NCBI RefSeq assembly: GCF_003985125.1
Contig: NZ_ML133570.1
Location: 1-64,000 of the forward strand
DNA length: 64,000 nucleotides
Reading direction: 5' to 3'
Source of the DNA: Rhizobium phaseoli
GTDB taxonomy: Bacteria > Pseudomonadota > Alphaproteobacteria > Rhizobiales > Rhizobiaceae
The notes below the pieces were generated by a model. That model worked only from the letters and a program-made list of their open reading frames with translations. It did not search any database and was not told the origin of the DNA. The translations under genes and the position numbers were made by a program. Each line of letters starts with the position of its first letter. The stretch's first letter is position 1. This document shows positions 46,559 through 56,372 of the stretch, one piece after another.

Positions 46559-47785
46559 TCAGGCGGCGACGGGGCTTGCGAGCAGCGCCTTGAGCGAGGC
46601 CTCGGCGGCGGGTTCGCGCTCTGAGCGCTCGATGAAACCGCCGCCGAAGACGCGGGCGTCGTCACCGGGTGCGGAATAAAGCGCGCAGGCTTGGCCAGGA
46701 GCAATGCCGGCCTCGCCGACCGTCAGGTCGACATAGGTGCCGGTGGCATCGACATGCAGAACGGCGGGCGCCGGCGCTCTTGTCGAGCGGACCTTGGCGT
46801 AGCAGGCAAAGCCGTCGCCGGAAGCGGCCTCCGCAAGCGTCTCATCGCCCAGCCAGTTGACGTCGCGCAGATAGACGCGGTGGGTCTCCAGCGCCTCCTT
46901 CGGACCGACGATGACACGGCGCGAGCGGGCATCAAGATAGACGACATAGAGCGGTTCGCCGGTGGCGATGCCGATGCCGCGGCGCTGGCCGATGGTGAAG
47001 TGCAGAATGCCTTCGTGGCTTCCCAATACGCGGCCGTCGAGATGGACGATCTCGCCGGCGAGCGCCGCATTCGGCTTCAGCTTGGTGATGATGTCGGAAT
47101 ATTTGCCCTGGGGCACGAAGCAGATGTCCTGGCTGTCGGCCTTCTTGGCGACGACGAGGCCCATCTCTTCGGCCAGCCGGCGCGTCTCGGCCTTCGGCAG
47201 ACCGCCAAGCGGAAAGCGCAAATAGTCGATCTGCTCCTGCGTCGTGGCGAACAGGAAGTAGCTCTGGTCGCGGTCGGCGTCGGCCGGACGGAACAGCGCG
47301 CGGCGGCCGGGATATTCGGGCGAAGGGTTCGGCCGCGAACGAATATAATGGCCGGTCGCCAGCGCATCGGCGCCGAGCTCCTTGGCGGTCGCCAGCAGAT
47401 CGGCAAACTTGACGGTCTGGTTGCAGGAGACGCAAGGGATCGGCGTTTCGCCGGCCACATAGCTTTCGGCGAAAGGATTGATCACCGTTTCGCGAAAGCG
47501 CTTCTCGTAATCGAGCACGTAATGCGGAATGCCGAGCGTTTCGCAGACGCGGCGCGCATCGTCTATATCCTGGCCGGCGCAGCAGGACCCGGCGCGGTGA
47601 ACCGCGGCGCCATGATCGTAAAGCTGCAGCGTGATGCCGAGCACGTCGTAACCCTGCTGCTTGAGAAGACCGGCCACGACGGAGGAATCGACGCCGCCCG
47701 ACATGGCGACGACGACGCGGGTCTCTTCCGGCTTCTTGTCAAAATCCAGTGTGTTCAACGGTGGTGCCAAATTCTGCGCGCTCAT
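46559..47785 (-). CDS. mnmA: tRNA-specific 2-thiouridylase MnmA
   Basis: MnmA makes the 2-thio group at wobble U34 of tRNA-Lys, Glu and Gln. The 408-residue protein has the PP-loop motif [18 protein letters not shown], the first catalytic Cys in [20 protein letters not shown], and the second in [13 protein letters not shown]. The start at 47785 is the second of two adjacent ATGs after AAGGGTGG; homologs often begin about ten residues later at NTLDFDK. It is single, 139 bp from tRNA-Met. Confidence 0.93.
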   Translation of the reverse strand: MSAQNLAPPLNTLDFDKKPEETRVVVAMSGGVDSSVVAGLLKQQGYDVLGITLQLYDHGAAVHRAGSCCAGQDIDDARRVCETLGIPHYVLDYEKRFRETVINPFAESYVAGETPIPCVSCNQTVKFADLLATAKELGADALATGHYIRSRPNPSPEYPGRRALFRPADADRDQSYFLFATTQEQIDYLRFPLGGLPKAETRRLAEEMGLVVAKKADSQDICFVPQGKYSDIITKLKPNAALAGEIVHLDGRVLGSHEGILHFTIGQRRGIGIATGEPLYVVYLDARSRRVIVGPKEALETHRVYLRDVNWLGDETLAEAASGDGFACYAKVRSTRAPAPAVLHVDATGTYVDLTVGEAGIAPGQACALYSAPGDDARVFGGGFIERSEREPAAEASLKALLASPVAA

Positions 47786-47983
47786 CATCCACCCTTGCGC
47801 TGCAATTGCGGCGGATTGCTGTATCACAGGCGGGATCGGCCGCCTTTCGATAAGCGATCGATATAGAAAGGATTGTATCGGGACGCAAGGGGCGGCTTTC
47901 GGGCGGCCGATCGTTTCACTGGTGGGAAAGGCAGGCGCGGCCGAGGCCACGCCTTGAAAGCGGGGGTGCGGCTCAGGTGCCGA

Positions 47984-48073
47984 TCAGCTTGTTGCAGGCG
48001 ATGCGATGCCCGGATTGGCGATGATGGCGGTCATAAGCGCCAGTCCGATTATCGAGAATGAATAGCGTTTCAT
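47984..48073 (-). CDS. Putative 29-aa hydrophobic peptide
   Basis: On the minus strand an ATG at 48073, preceded by AAGGAGGA at 6-7 bp, opens a 29-residue frame: MKRYSFSIIGLALMTAIIA, then NPGIASPATS. It resembles a bare signal peptide or single-helix peptide. The perfect ribosome site is the main support. It could be a toxin-like or leader peptide, or chance. Confidence 0.4.
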   Translation of the reverse strand: MKRYSFSIIGLALMTAIIANPGIASPATS

Positions 48074-48254
48074 AGACATCCTCCTTCCAGCCATGCGAAT
48101 TATGCCGCTCGGAGCGCCGTTCTCAAAATAACGAATGCTTGAGCACCAGCTCAACCGGAAATCGTTGAGCGAATAATTATCGCCCTATGGAACTATTCTC
48201 TCGATCATGCGTTCTCGGGGATCAATGTCGCAATCGAATGCTGCGGAGGGTTTC

Positions 48255-48521
48255 ATGGCCAGGTTCGGCACGACGGCGGATTACAACAGGATCAGACGCT
48301 GGATCGAAGAGCGAGGCGGCCATCCCGCCCGCATCAAGGACGCGAGCGACAGCGAAACTGTCCGCGTCGATTTTTCCTCGCAAACGCAGGAGGAGATTTC
48401 CTGGGACGAATTCTTCCAGGGTCTCGACGGCAGCAGGCGCGCCTTCCTTCATCGCACCAAGGCTGAGGACGATAGAGCCCGTTTCGGCAAGATCGTCCGC
48501 CGCAAGCGGCTGCCTCACTGA
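48255..48521 (+). CDS. Small hypothetical protein, 88 aa
   Basis: I do not recognise a named family. The 88-residue basic protein is soluble, with MARFGTTADYNRIRRWIEERGGHPA at the start (quoted in part: DYNRIRRWIEERGGHPA), ISWDEFFQGLD in the middle and a basic tail. Rhizobia often carry such small proteins. GGAGGG precedes the ATG at 48255; earlier in-frame ATGs (48207, 48225) lack a ribosome site. It converges on serA across a shared terminator. Confidence 0.6.
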   Translation: MARFGTTADYNRIRRWIEERGGHPARIKDASDSETVRVDFSSQTQEEISWDEFFQGLDGSRRAFLHRTKAEDDRARFGKIVRRKRLPH

Positions 48522-48543
48522 AATATACCCATTGCTGAGGCAG

Positions 48544-48575
48544 AAAACCCGGCGCCGTTTCCGGCGCCGGGTTTT
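48544..48575. terminator. Bidirectional terminator between the 88-aa gene and serA
   Basis: AAAACCCGGCGCCG (48544-48557) and CGGCGCCGGGTTTT (48562-48575) form an exact 14-bp stem with a TTTC loop. A- and T-runs flank both sides, so it can end transcription from both converging genes. Confidence 0.85.
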
Positions 48576-48601
48576 CCCTGCTTCCCTGGGAGGAAAGAAA
48601 C

Positions 48602-50197
48602 TCAGTCGATGTTGAATGCCAGCAGCTTTGCCTGGCGGATTGCCTGGTGGGCCGTCAGCTGTTCGAGCACGCCATCCTCCACCTCGCCATCGACATAGAG
48701 CAGCGCGATGGCGTCGCCGCCCTGCTTGTCGCGGCCGAGCTGGAAGTTGGCGATGTTGACGCCGGCAGCACCGAGCGTCGTACCGATGAAGCCGATCATT
48801 CCGGGGACGTCGGTGTTGGTGATGTAGATCATGTGCGAGCCGACGTCGGCGTCGAGGTTGATGCCCTTGATCTGGATGAAGCGCGGCTTGCCATCCGAAA
48901 ACACCGTGCCGGCGATCGAACGCGTCATGCTCTCGGTCGTCACCGTCAGCTTGATGTAGCCGTCGAAGACCCCCGTCTTGTCGCGCTTGACCTCGGAGAG
49001 CACGATGCCCTTTTCCTTGATCATGATTGGCGCCGAAACCATGTTGACGTCGGCGACCTGCGAGCGGATGAGACCGGCAAGCACGGCGCTCGTCAGCGCC
49101 CGGGTGTTCATGTTGGCGGTGATGCCGTCATAGAGGATTTCGATTTCCTTGATCGGCTCCTCGGTGACCTGGCCGACGAAGGCGCCGAGAACGTCGGCAA
49201 GACGGATGAAGGGCTTCAAGATCGGCGCTTCTTCCGCGGTGATCGACGGCATGTTGATGGCGTTGGAGACTGCACCTTTGACGAGATAGTCCGACATCTG
49301 TTCGGCCACCTGCAGAGCGACGTTTTCCTGCGCTTCGGTCGTCGAAGCGCCGAGATGCGGGGTGCAGACGACGTTCGGCAGGCCGAAGAGCGGGCTTTCC
49401 TTGGCGGGCTCGACCTCGAACACGTCGAAGGCGGCGCCGGCGACATGGCCCGACTTGATCGCTTCGGCAAGCGCCGCTTCATCGACCAGGCCGCCGCGGG
49501 CGCAGTTGATGATGCGCACGCCGGGCTTGGTCTTCGCCAGCGCTTCCTTGTTGAGGATGCCGCGCGTCTTGTCGGTCATCGGCACGTGCAGCGTGATGAA
49601 ATCGGCGCGGGCGAAGAGCTCGTCCAGCTCGACCTTGGTGACGCCCATCTCCTCGGCGCGCTCCTTGGAGAGGAACGGGTCATAGGCGACGACATGCATC
49701 TTGAGGCCGATGGCGCGGGCGCAGACAATCGAGCCGATATTGCCGGCGCCGATGACGCCGAGCGTCTTGCCGGTGATCTCGACACCCATGAATTTCGACT
49801 TCTCCCACTTGCCGGCCTGCGTCGAGGTATCGGCTGCCGGAAGCTGGCGGGCGACGGCGAACATCAGCGCGATCGCGTGTTCGGCGGTGGTGATCGAATT
49901 GCCGAAGGGCGTGTTCATGACGATGATGCCGCGGCGCGAGGCGGCGGGAATATCGACATTGTCGACGCCGATGCCGGCGCGGCCGACGACCTTGAGGTTC
50001 TTCGCCCCTTCGATGATCTTTTCCGTCACCTTGGTGGCGGAGCGGATGGCAAGGCCATCATATTTGCCGATGACTTCGAGCAGACGGTCCTTGTCCTTGC
50101 CGAGCTGCGGTTCGAAATCGACTTCAACGCCGCGGTCGCGGAAGATCTGGACGGCGGTTTCCGACAATTCGTCGGATACGAGAACGCGAGGTGCCAT
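48602..50197 (-). CDS. serA: D-3-phosphoglycerate dehydrogenase
   Basis: SerA oxidises 3-phosphoglycerate to 3-phosphohydroxypyruvate, the first step of serine synthesis. The 531-residue protein is the long form: substrate domain (GLAIRSATKVT), NAD-binding motif GVIGAGNIGS, NCARGGLVDEAAL with catalytic Arg, CTPHLGASTTEAQ with catalytic His, an intervening allosteric domain and a C-terminal ACT domain (MIYITNTDVPGMIGFIGTTL) that may bind serine. GAAGGAG precedes the ATG at 50197. It follows serC after 85 bp and shares its leader. Confidence 0.95.
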   Translation of the reverse strand: MAPRVLVSDELSETAVQIFRDRGVEVDFEPQLGKDKDRLLEVIGKYDGLAIRSATKVTEKIIEGAKNLKVVGRAGIGVDNVDIPAASRRGIIVMNTPFGNSITTAEHAIALMFAVARQLPAADTSTQAGKWEKSKFMGVEITGKTLGVIGAGNIGSIVCARAIGLKMHVVAYDPFLSKERAEEMGVTKVELDELFARADFITLHVPMTDKTRGILNKEALAKTKPGVRIINCARGGLVDEAALAEAIKSGHVAGAAFDVFEVEPAKESPLFGLPNVVCTPHLGASTTEAQENVALQVAEQMSDYLVKGAVSNAINMPSITAEEAPILKPFIRLADVLGAFVGQVTEEPIKEIEILYDGITANMNTRALTSAVLAGLIRSQVADVNMVSAPIMIKEKGIVLSEVKRDKTGVFDGYIKLTVTTESMTRSIAGTVFSDGKPRFIQIKGINLDADVGSHMIYITNTDVPGMIGFIGTTLGAAGVNIANFQLGRDKQGGDAIALLYVDGEVEDGVLEQLTAHQAIRQAKLLAFNID

Positions 50198-50282
50198 GAG
50201 GGACTCCTTCAAAAAATGTTCAGCGATGGATGAAATCAGGGATGCTGGGCTCCGCCTCGTGGCGGAGCCGGATGCGGTCACG

Positions 50283-51461
50283 TCAGGCGGCGGCCTGAGA
50301 GAGCTGCGCCTTCTGCGTTTCGAAGGCCCAGGAAAGCCAGGGCATCAGCTTCTGCATATCGGACGCCTCGATCGTGGCACCCGCCCAGATGCGCAGACCC
50401 GACGGCGCGTCGCGGTAGTGGCCGATGTCATAGGCGACACCTTCCTTTTCCAGGAGGCCGACCAGACCCTTGGCGAAATTCGCCTGGCCATCGTCGTCGA
50501 GAGCCGCGATGTCCTTGTCGACGATCTTCAGGCAGACGGAGGTGTTGGAGGCCGTTTCAGCCTTGACGGCGAGATTGGCGATCCAGTCGTTTGCCGCGAC
50601 GAAATCGTGAATGACCTTGGCATTGGCATCGGCGCGCGCGATCAGCGCCTTGAGGCCGCCGAGATCCTTGGCCCAGAGCAGCGCATCGATATAGTCCTCG
50701 ACGCAGAGCATCGACGGCGTGTTGATCGTCTCGCCCTGGAAGATGCCTTCCGTCAGCTTGCCGCCCGAGGTCATGCGGAAGATCTTCGGCAGCGGCCAGG
50801 CCGGCGTATAGGTGGTGAGGCGCTCGACGGCGCGCGGCGAAAGGATGATGACGCCATGTGCGCCCTCGCCGCCCAGAACCTTCTGCCAGGAGAAGGTGAC
50901 GACATCGAGCTTGGCGAAATCGAGTTCCTGGGCGAAAGCGGCCGAAGTGGCGTCGCAGATCGTCAATCCCTTGCGGTCGGCGGGGATGAAATCGCCGTTC
51001 GGCACGCGCACACCCGAAGTCGTACCGTTCCAGGTGAAGACGACGTCACGGTCGAAATCGATGGCGGAGAGATCGGGAAGCTCGCCGTATCCAGCTTCGA
51101 GCCTGCGCACATCCTTGAGCTTCAGCTGCTTGACGACATCGGTGACCCAGCCGGCGCCGAAGCTTTCCCAGGCGAGCATGTCGACGCCGCGTTCGCCGAG
51201 CAGCGACCACAACGCCATTTCGACGGCGCCGGTGTCGGAGGCCGGAACGATGCCGATGCGGTAATCCGCCGGCACTTCGAGAATTTCACGGGTAAGGTCG
51301 ATGGCCTGCTTGAGCTTGGTCTTGCCGACCTTCGCGCGGTGCGAACGGCCGAGGGCCGCGTCGGAAAGGGCTTCGAGCGACCAACCAGGGCGCTTCGAGC
51401 AGGGGCCAGAAGAAAAATGAGTATTGTGCGGACGGATGTCCGGCTTTGCGGTCTTCGCCAT
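50283..51461 (-). CDS. serC: Phosphoserine aminotransferase
   Basis: SerC is a PLP enzyme that converts 3-phosphohydroxypyruvate to phosphoserine. The 392-residue protein has [14 protein letters not shown] near the N terminus, [31 protein letters not shown] and the PLP-lysine segment [15 protein letters not shown]. This is the alphaproteobacterial/archaeal-type SerC. It precedes serA on the same strand. Its ribosome site lies in a leader hairpin (51466-51481) typical of the serC RNA motif. Confidence 0.95.
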   Translation of the reverse strand: MAKTAKPDIRPHNTHFSSGPCSKRPGWSLEALSDAALGRSHRAKVGKTKLKQAIDLTREILEVPADYRIGIVPASDTGAVEMALWSLLGERGVDMLAWESFGAGWVTDVVKQLKLKDVRRLEAGYGELPDLSAIDFDRDVVFTWNGTTSGVRVPNGDFIPADRKGLTICDATSAAFAQELDFAKLDVVTFSWQKVLGGEGAHGVIILSPRAVERLTTYTPAWPLPKIFRMTSGGKLTEGIFQGETINTPSMLCVEDYIDALLWAKDLGGLKALIARADANAKVIHDFVAANDWIANLAVKAETASNTSVCLKIVDKDIAALDDDGQANFAKGLVGLLEKEGVAYDIGHYRDAPSGLRIWAGATIEASDMQKLMPWLSWAFETQKAQLSQAAA

Positions 51462-51508
51462 GATGCTATCCTCTCAGATAGAAAGCCCTTCGTTGGGGAA
51501 GGGTGTCC
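51462..51508 (-). ncRNA. serC leader RNA motif
   Basis: On the minus strand the short leader folds into two hairpins. One is CCCTTC...GAAGGG (51486-51503). The other, CTATC-TGAGAG-GATAG (51466-51481), holds the ribosome site GAGAGG in its loop, five bases before the start codon region. This matches the serC motif described in Alphaproteobacteria, which sits just downstream of the promoter and over the ribosome site of serC. Control of translation is inferred. Confidence 0.7.
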
Positions 51509-51516
51509 CGCCGCCG

Positions 51517-51545
51517 TGTGTATGGATCGGCGGCGTCATAGTCAA
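51517..51545 (-). promoter_or_regulatory. Promoter of serC-serA
   Basis: On the minus strand TTGACT (51545-51540) and TACACA (51522-51517) are 17 bp apart. Transcription would begin about 7 bp later, directly upstream of the leader hairpins, as expected for serC motifs. Confidence 0.6.
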
Positions 51546-51602
51546 GATCGAAGTGTCGCAGAGGGAAGATATTTTGACGCAGGCGGGGTGGCGGAAATGA
51601 AA

Positions 51603-51628
51603 AAAGCCGCCCCTGCGGGGGCGGCTTT
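51603..51628 (-). terminator. Terminator after the outer-membrane protein gene
   Basis: AAAGCCGCCCC (51603-51613) and GGGGCGGCTTT (51618-51628) form an 11-bp stem. On the minus strand the stem is followed by TTTTTCA. It lies 21 bp beyond the stop of the beta-barrel gene. Confidence 0.85.
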
Positions 51629-51648
51629 CTGATGCAAGAGCATTGAGT

Positions 51649-52485
51649 TTACTTGTAGACCGGCTGCTGCAGTGGAATTTCCGGGGGCGGTTCGTAGCTC
51701 GCCTGGGCGCAGCCGCCGAACAGATAGCGGCCACCGACGCGGACTTCATGGGCGCTGAGGCCCTTGTCGCGGCCCGGGCCGCCATTATCGGCATAGCCGA
51801 ACATGTTGCCGCCATCGATATGCAGGTAGCGGTAGCCGACATCGGCCTTGAAGTTGCAGGTGACGTCCACCGAGGCGCCGGCCATGAGGGCGTAGGTGAA
51901 GCGCCAGTTGCCCTTGCCGCCGTGGGTGACTTCGTCGTCGCAGAAGCTGCCGTCATCGGCGCAGGCGACGTTGCGCAGGTTTTTCCACTTGACGTAGGAG
52001 CCGCCGATACCGGCGCCGACATAAGGCGTGACGTAGCCGTAGGTGCCGAGATCGACATAGGCATTGGCCAGCAGCGTGTAGGCCGTCAGCGAAGAGCGGT
52101 CGCTCGAGGTGCAATCCACCAGCGGGAAGCCGCACTGCCCGACCGTCGAGCCGCGGAAGTCGGCCTGCGTGAGATAGTCGAAGGTCAGATCGGTGCGGAG
52201 GTAGCTGTTGATCTGGTAACCGACACCGCCGCCGATCGTCCATGCGTCGTCGAGGTCAGCGTCGTCGAAATCGACTTCGTTGGCATTGCTGCCCTGGAAA
52301 TAGCGGGCGCCGCGAAGATCGGTAAAGGCATAACCGACATCGCCGCGCAGGTACCAGCCCGTCGCTTCAGTGACCGCCACCTCGGGCGGCTGCTCCGGGA
52401 TGGGCTCGGCCGGAGCCAGGTCCGCGGAATAGGCATTCGTCGCGATCAACAACGCCGCGAAGATGCCGGACAAGCTTCTTTTCAT
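51649..52485 (-). CDS. Outer-membrane beta-barrel protein (Omp25/opacity-like)
   Basis: The 278-residue protein has a Sec signal peptide (cleavage after AYSA, about residue 21), a Pro/Glu-rich linker (APAEPIPEQPPEVAV), then a probable 8-strand beta-barrel. Alternating strands include GWYLRGDVGYAF, WTIGGGVGYQI, YVTPYVGAGIGGSYV and HEVRVGGRYLFGG. Four Cys are present, which is unusual for such barrels. Class members are major outer-membrane proteins of Rhizobiales, such as RopB or Omp25. A CtrA-like box lies 86 bp upstream. Confidence 0.8.
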   Translation of the reverse strand: MKRSLSGIFAALLIATNAYSADLAPAEPIPEQPPEVAVTEATGWYLRGDVGYAFTDLRGARYFQGSNANEVDFDDADLDDAWTIGGGVGYQINSYLRTDLTFDYLTQADFRGSTVGQCGFPLVDCTSSDRSSLTAYTLLANAYVDLGTYGYVTPYVGAGIGGSYVKWKNLRNVACADDGSFCDDEVTHGGKGNWRFTYALMAGASVDVTCNFKADVGYRYLHIDGGNMFGYADNGGPGRDKGLSAHEVRVGGRYLFGGCAQASYEPPPEIPLQQPVYK

Positions 52486-52570
52486 GGATCCCACTCCAAA
52501 ATCCGTTACATCGGCAGGCTCAAGTCGCTGCCAATCTGATACGCTTCGTATGGATAATGAACCGGAAACG

Positions 52571-52588
52571 TTAAAAGCTGCTTAACCA
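52571..52588 (+). promoter_or_regulatory. CtrA-like binding box upstream of the outer-membrane protein gene
   Basis: TTAA (52571-52574), seven bases, then TTAACCA (52582-52588) is an exact TTAA-N7-TTAA site. It lies 86 bp upstream of the minus-strand ATG at 52485. CtrA is known to control outer-membrane protein genes in Brucella; regulation here is inferred. Confidence 0.5.
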
Positions 52589-52700
52589 CGATTATTTACT
52601 GTGGATCTTGAAGCTTCCGACAGAGGAAACTTGATTGCAGCAGTGAAAGTCTTTGAAGCTGCGAAGCGACGACGCGATTTCGCTGGCGTATGGATTTACC

Positions 52701-52726
52701 AAAAAGCCGGCGCATGCGCGCCGGCT
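52701..52726 (-). terminator. Terminator after glmM
   Basis: AGCCGGCGC (52705-52713) and GCGCCGGCT (52718-52726) form a 9-bp stem. On the minus strand a run of five T's follows. It lies 26 bp past the glmM stop. Confidence 0.85.
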
Positions 52727-52751
52727 CTTCGTGTAATCTGTATTCGACGAA

Positions 52752-54104
52752 TTAAGCCGCGCTGCGGACGTTCGAGATCGTGCCGATCAGCTCATTGACG
52801 ATGCGCTCTATCTGGGCACGGTCGTCGCCCTCGGCCATGACGCGGATCAGCGGCTCGGTGCCGGAGGGGCGGATGACAAGCCGGCCGGTCTTGGCAAGCT
52901 CGGCTTCGGCATCGGCGATCGCCTTCTGCACCTGGATATCCTCCAGCGGCTTGCCGCCGCTGATGCGGACATTGCGCAGCAGCTGCGGCACCGGCTCGAA
53001 GCGGCGGCAGACCTCGCTGACGGTCCTGCCGGTGCGTTTGACGGCGGCAAGGATCTGCAGTGCCGCGACCAGGCCGTCGCCCGTCGTGCCGTAGTCGGAC
53101 AGCACGATATGGCCCGACTGCTCGCCGCCGACATTGTAATTGTGCTGGCGCATATGCTCGACGACATAACGGTCGCCGACCTTGGTGCGGGCGAGCGCCA
53201 TGCCGCGCTCATCAAGAAAGCGCTCGAGGCCGAGGTTGGACATGACCGTGGCGACGATGCCATTGCCGCGCAGCTGCTGGCTCTCGGCCCAGCTCTCGGC
53301 AATCACGGCCATGAGCTGGTCGCCGTCGACGATCGAACCATTCTCATCGACGATGATGACGCGGTCTGCATCGCCATCGAGCGCGATGCCGATATCGGCA
53401 CGGACCTCGTCGACCTTCTTCTGCAGCGCGATCGGGCTGGTGGAGCCGCAATTAAGATTGATATTGGTGCCGTTCGGCTCGTTGCCGATGGTGACGACGT
53501 CGGCGCCGAGCTCCCAGAGCACGGCAGGCGCCACCTTATAGGCGGCGCCGTTGGCGCAGTCGATGGCGATCCGCAGGCCCTGCAAGGTCACGTCGCGCGG
53601 CAGCGTGCGCTTGGCGTGTTCGATATAACGGTCATGGACGCCGTCGACGCGCTTGGCGCGGCCGATGTCGTCGGACTTGGCGAGCTGCGTGCTCAGATCC
53701 TTTTCGAGCAAATCCTCGATCTCGGCCTCGATGTCGTCGGACAGCTTATAGCCGTCGGGGCCGAACAGCTTGATACCGTTGTCCTCGTAAGGATTGTGCG
53801 AAGCGGAGATCATCACGCCGATATCGCACCGCAGCGAACGGGTCAGCATGGCAACCGCAGGCGTCGGGATCGGGCCGAGGATGAAGGCATCAAGGCCAGC
53901 GGCGGTGAAACCCGCGACCATGGCATTCTCCAGCATATAGCCGGAAAGGCGCGTGTCCTTGCCGATGACGACGCGATGGCGATGGTTGCCGCGGCGAAAG
54001 ATCGTGCCGGCGGCGATGCCGACCCGCATGGCGAGATCCGGCGTCATCGGGAAGACATTGGATTGACCGCGAATGCCATCCGTACCGAAATAGCGTCTTT
54101 TCAT
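52752..54104 (-). CDS. glmM: Phosphoglucosamine mutase
   Basis: GlmM converts glucosamine 6-phosphate to glucosamine 1-phosphate for peptidoglycan and lipid A precursors. The 450-residue protein has [10 protein letters not shown] at the N terminus, the phosphoserine motif VMISASHNP (Ser102), the metal-binding DGDADR and GGEQSGH, and the phosphate-binding [12 protein letters not shown]. The ATG at 54104 has CAGGAG upstream. It follows ftsH on the same strand after 240 bp and a terminator, so it probably has its own promoter. Confidence 0.95.
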   Translation of the reverse strand: MKRRYFGTDGIRGQSNVFPMTPDLAMRVGIAAGTIFRRGNHRHRVVIGKDTRLSGYMLENAMVAGFTAAGLDAFILGPIPTPAVAMLTRSLRCDIGVMISASHNPYEDNGIKLFGPDGYKLSDDIEAEIEDLLEKDLSTQLAKSDDIGRAKRVDGVHDRYIEHAKRTLPRDVTLQGLRIAIDCANGAAYKVAPAVLWELGADVVTIGNEPNGTNINLNCGSTSPIALQKKVDEVRADIGIALDGDADRVIIVDENGSIVDGDQLMAVIAESWAESQQLRGNGIVATVMSNLGLERFLDERGMALARTKVGDRYVVEHMRQHNYNVGGEQSGHIVLSDYGTTGDGLVAALQILAAVKRTGRTVSEVCRRFEPVPQLLRNVRISGGKPLEDIQVQKAIADAEAELAKTGRLVIRPSGTEPLIRVMAEGDDRAQIERIVNELIGTISNVRSAA

Positions 54105-54292
54105 CTGCACTCCTGCGCTTCCGCGCGCCATTCAAGGCAGCGCATCGTTCCAAGCGAATTTGGCTTCAAAGGTCCGTTGTCAAGCCCAGAGCGCCTGAAT
54201 CAGACCTGCCTCAATTTATCGGGATGCCACAAAACATGGGCATCGGCACGTAAATTACCGAGAAAAATGAATATATCCCGTTACCAATAGAA

Positions 54293-54324
54293 AAGGCCGG
54301 ATCTCCCAAGGGAAATCCGGCCTT
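54293..54324 (-). terminator. Terminator after ftsH
   Basis: AAGGCCGGAT (54293-54302) and ATCCGGCCTT (54315-54324) form a 10-bp stem, with further pairing TCCC/GGGA in the loop. On the minus strand it is followed by TTCTATT. It begins 20 bp after the ftsH stop. Confidence 0.8.
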
Positions 54325-54344
54325 GTTCAGCCTGGTGACGCCGC

Positions 54345-56276
54345 TCAATGCGGCTGCGGCTCGAGCCCGGCTTCGGGCTCGTCGCCCTTGGTGGCCGGCC
54401 GCGCGCCGGCCTTCGGCACGGCCGAACCACGGCTCGGCGGCGAGTCGTCACCGAGATCGCGCGAAGGCTTCTCGCCGCGGATCAGCGCCTTGATCTCGTC
54501 GCCGGTCAGCGTTTCGTATTCGAGCAGGCCTTCGGCGAGAGCAACGAATTCGTCGTGCTTTTCGGTCAGGATCGTGCGGGCCTGTGTATAGGCTTCGTCG
54601 ATCAGGCGACGCACTTCGTTGTCGATCTTCTGCGCGGTGGCTTCCGAAACGTTCTTCGACTGCGACACCGAGTGACCGAGGAAGACTTCCTGCTGGTTCT
54701 CGCCGTAAGCGACCTGACCGAGCTGATCGGAAAAGCCCCACTGGGTGACCATGGCGCGGGCAAGCTTGGTGGCCTGCTCGATATCCGAGGATGCGCCCGA
54801 GGTGATGTTCTCCTTGCCGAACGTCAGTTCTTCGGCGACACGGCCGCCCATCATGATGCAGAGGCGCGATACCATCCACTTATAGCTCATCGAGTAGCGG
54901 TCGCCCTCGGGAAGCTGCATGACCATGCCGAGCGCACGGCCGCGCGGAATGATCGTTGCCTTGTGCAGCGGATCGGCGACGGCGACATTGAGCGCGGTAA
55001 TGGCGTGGCCGGCTTCGTGATAGGCGGTGAGCTTCTTTTCCGCCTCGGTCATCGCCGAAGAGCGGCGCTCGGCGCCCATCATGATCTTGTCCTTGGCGTC
55101 TTCGAATTCCTGCATGGTGACGACGCGCTTGTTGCGGCGGGCGGCCATGAGGGCGGCTTCGTTGACGAGGTTCATCAGGTCGGCGCCGGAGAAACCGGGC
55201 GTGCCGCGGGCGAGAACCTTGAGATCGACATTCGGCGCCAGCGGCACGCTGCGCGCATGCACCTTGAGGATGCGCTCGCGGCCGACGATGTCGGGGTTCG
55301 GCACCACGACCTGGCGGTCGAAACGGCCCGGGCGCAGCAGCGCCGGGTCAAGGACGTCGGGACGGTTGGTGGCGGCGATCAGGATCACGCCTTCATTCGC
55401 CTCGAAGCCGTCCATCTCGACCAGCAGCTGGTTCAGAGTCTGCTCGCGTTCGTCGTTGCCGCCGCCGAGACCGGCGCCGCGATGGCGGCCGACGGCATCG
55501 ATTTCGTCGATGAAGATGATGCAGGGCGCATTCTTCTTCGCCTGTTCGAACATATCGCGTACGCGGCTCGCGCCGACGCCAACGAACATTTCGACGAAGT
55601 CGGAACCGGAAATCGTGAAAAACGGCACATTGGCTTCGCCGGCGACCGAGCGGGCGAGCAGCGTCTTGCCGGTACCCGGAGGGCCGACGAGCAGCACGCC
55701 GCGCGGGATCTTGCCGCCGAGACGCTGAAATTTCTGCGGGTCACGCAGGAATTCGACGATTTCTTCGAGATCCTGCTTTGCCTCGTCGACGCCGGCGACG
55801 TCATCGAAGGTCACGCGGCCATGCGCTTCGGTCAGAAGCTTGGCTTTGGACTTCCCGAAGCCCATCGCGCCGCGCGAGCCACCCTGCATCTGCCGCATGA
55901 AGAAAAGCCAGACGCCGAGAATGAGAAGCATCGGCAACAGCGTGCCGAGATAGCTCAAAAAACCCGAAGAACCGTCCGTTTCCGGACGAGCGGAAACCAG
56001 GACATTCTTCTGCTGCAGGCGATCGAGCAGGCTGTCGTCGATTACAGGGGAATAGGTCTGAAAGGTGGTGCCGTTTTCAACATAGCTTCCGGAAACACGG
56101 TTACCCGTGACCACGACGTCCTTCACGCGGCCCGCATCGACCTCACGCAGAAACTGCGAATAGGGGATTTCGCGGGAGCCAGTCTGCGCCGGAGCCGTCT
56201 GAAACATACTGAACAGGGCGATCAGCAGAAGTGCTATGATCGCCCACAAGGCAAAATTACGTAAGTTAGGGTTCAT
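54345..56276 (-). CDS. ftsH: ATP-dependent zinc metalloprotease FtsH
   Basis: FtsH is the membrane-bound AAA+ protease that degrades misfolded membrane proteins and short-lived regulators such as RpoH and LpxC. The 643-residue protein has a first membrane helix at about residues 7-24, a periplasmic domain and a second helix near residues 100-122. Then come Walker [10 protein letters not shown], Walker [10 protein letters not shown], the second region of homology ([19 protein letters not shown]), and zinc motif HEAGHAI. The Pro/Gly-rich C-terminal tail is usual. The start is the ATG at 56276. A heat-shock-type promoter lies at 56331-56359, between it and tilS. Confidence 0.97.
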   Translation of the reverse strand: MNPNLRNFALWAIIALLLIALFSMFQTAPAQTGSREIPYSQFLREVDAGRVKDVVVTGNRVSGSYVENGTTFQTYSPVIDDSLLDRLQQKNVLVSARPETDGSSGFLSYLGTLLPMLLILGVWLFFMRQMQGGSRGAMGFGKSKAKLLTEAHGRVTFDDVAGVDEAKQDLEEIVEFLRDPQKFQRLGGKIPRGVLLVGPPGTGKTLLARSVAGEANVPFFTISGSDFVEMFVGVGASRVRDMFEQAKKNAPCIIFIDEIDAVGRHRGAGLGGGNDEREQTLNQLLVEMDGFEANEGVILIAATNRPDVLDPALLRPGRFDRQVVVPNPDIVGRERILKVHARSVPLAPNVDLKVLARGTPGFSGADLMNLVNEAALMAARRNKRVVTMQEFEDAKDKIMMGAERRSSAMTEAEKKLTAYHEAGHAITALNVAVADPLHKATIIPRGRALGMVMQLPEGDRYSMSYKWMVSRLCIMMGGRVAEELTFGKENITSGASSDIEQATKLARAMVTQWGFSDQLGQVAYGENQQEVFLGHSVSQSKNVSEATAQKIDNEVRRLIDEAYTQARTILTEKHDEFVALAEGLLEYETLTGDEIKALIRGEKPSRDLGDDSPPSRGSAVPKAGARPATKGDEPEAGLEPQPH

Positions 56277-56330
56277 TGAACTCCCCAGCACTGGAACAGC
56301 CGCCTCATGGCGACGGTCTTATTCATTCTA

Positions 56331-56359
56331 ACATAGGGTTGCGCCGTGCTGTTGCCAAG
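56331..56359 (-). promoter_or_regulatory. RpoH (heat-shock) promoter of ftsH
   Basis: On the minus strand CTTG is followed after exactly 18 bases by CCTATGTTAG. This matches the alphaproteobacterial heat-shock consensus CTTG-N17/18-CYTATNTNNG at every defined base. It lies 55 bp before the ftsH ATG. FtsH is a classic heat-shock gene, which supports the call. Confidence 0.7.
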
Positions 56360-56372
56360 GCAATCCCCCAGG

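Noticed and set aside
48647..50233. Open frame of 528 codons on the plus strand opposite serA
   Set aside because: It mirrors the serA codons and shows no recognisable domain or start signal.
54348..56264. Open frame of 638 codons on the plus strand opposite ftsH
   Set aside because: It is an antisense shadow of ftsH caused by high-GC codon use, with no ribosome site and a His/Arg/Asp-rich meaningless protein.
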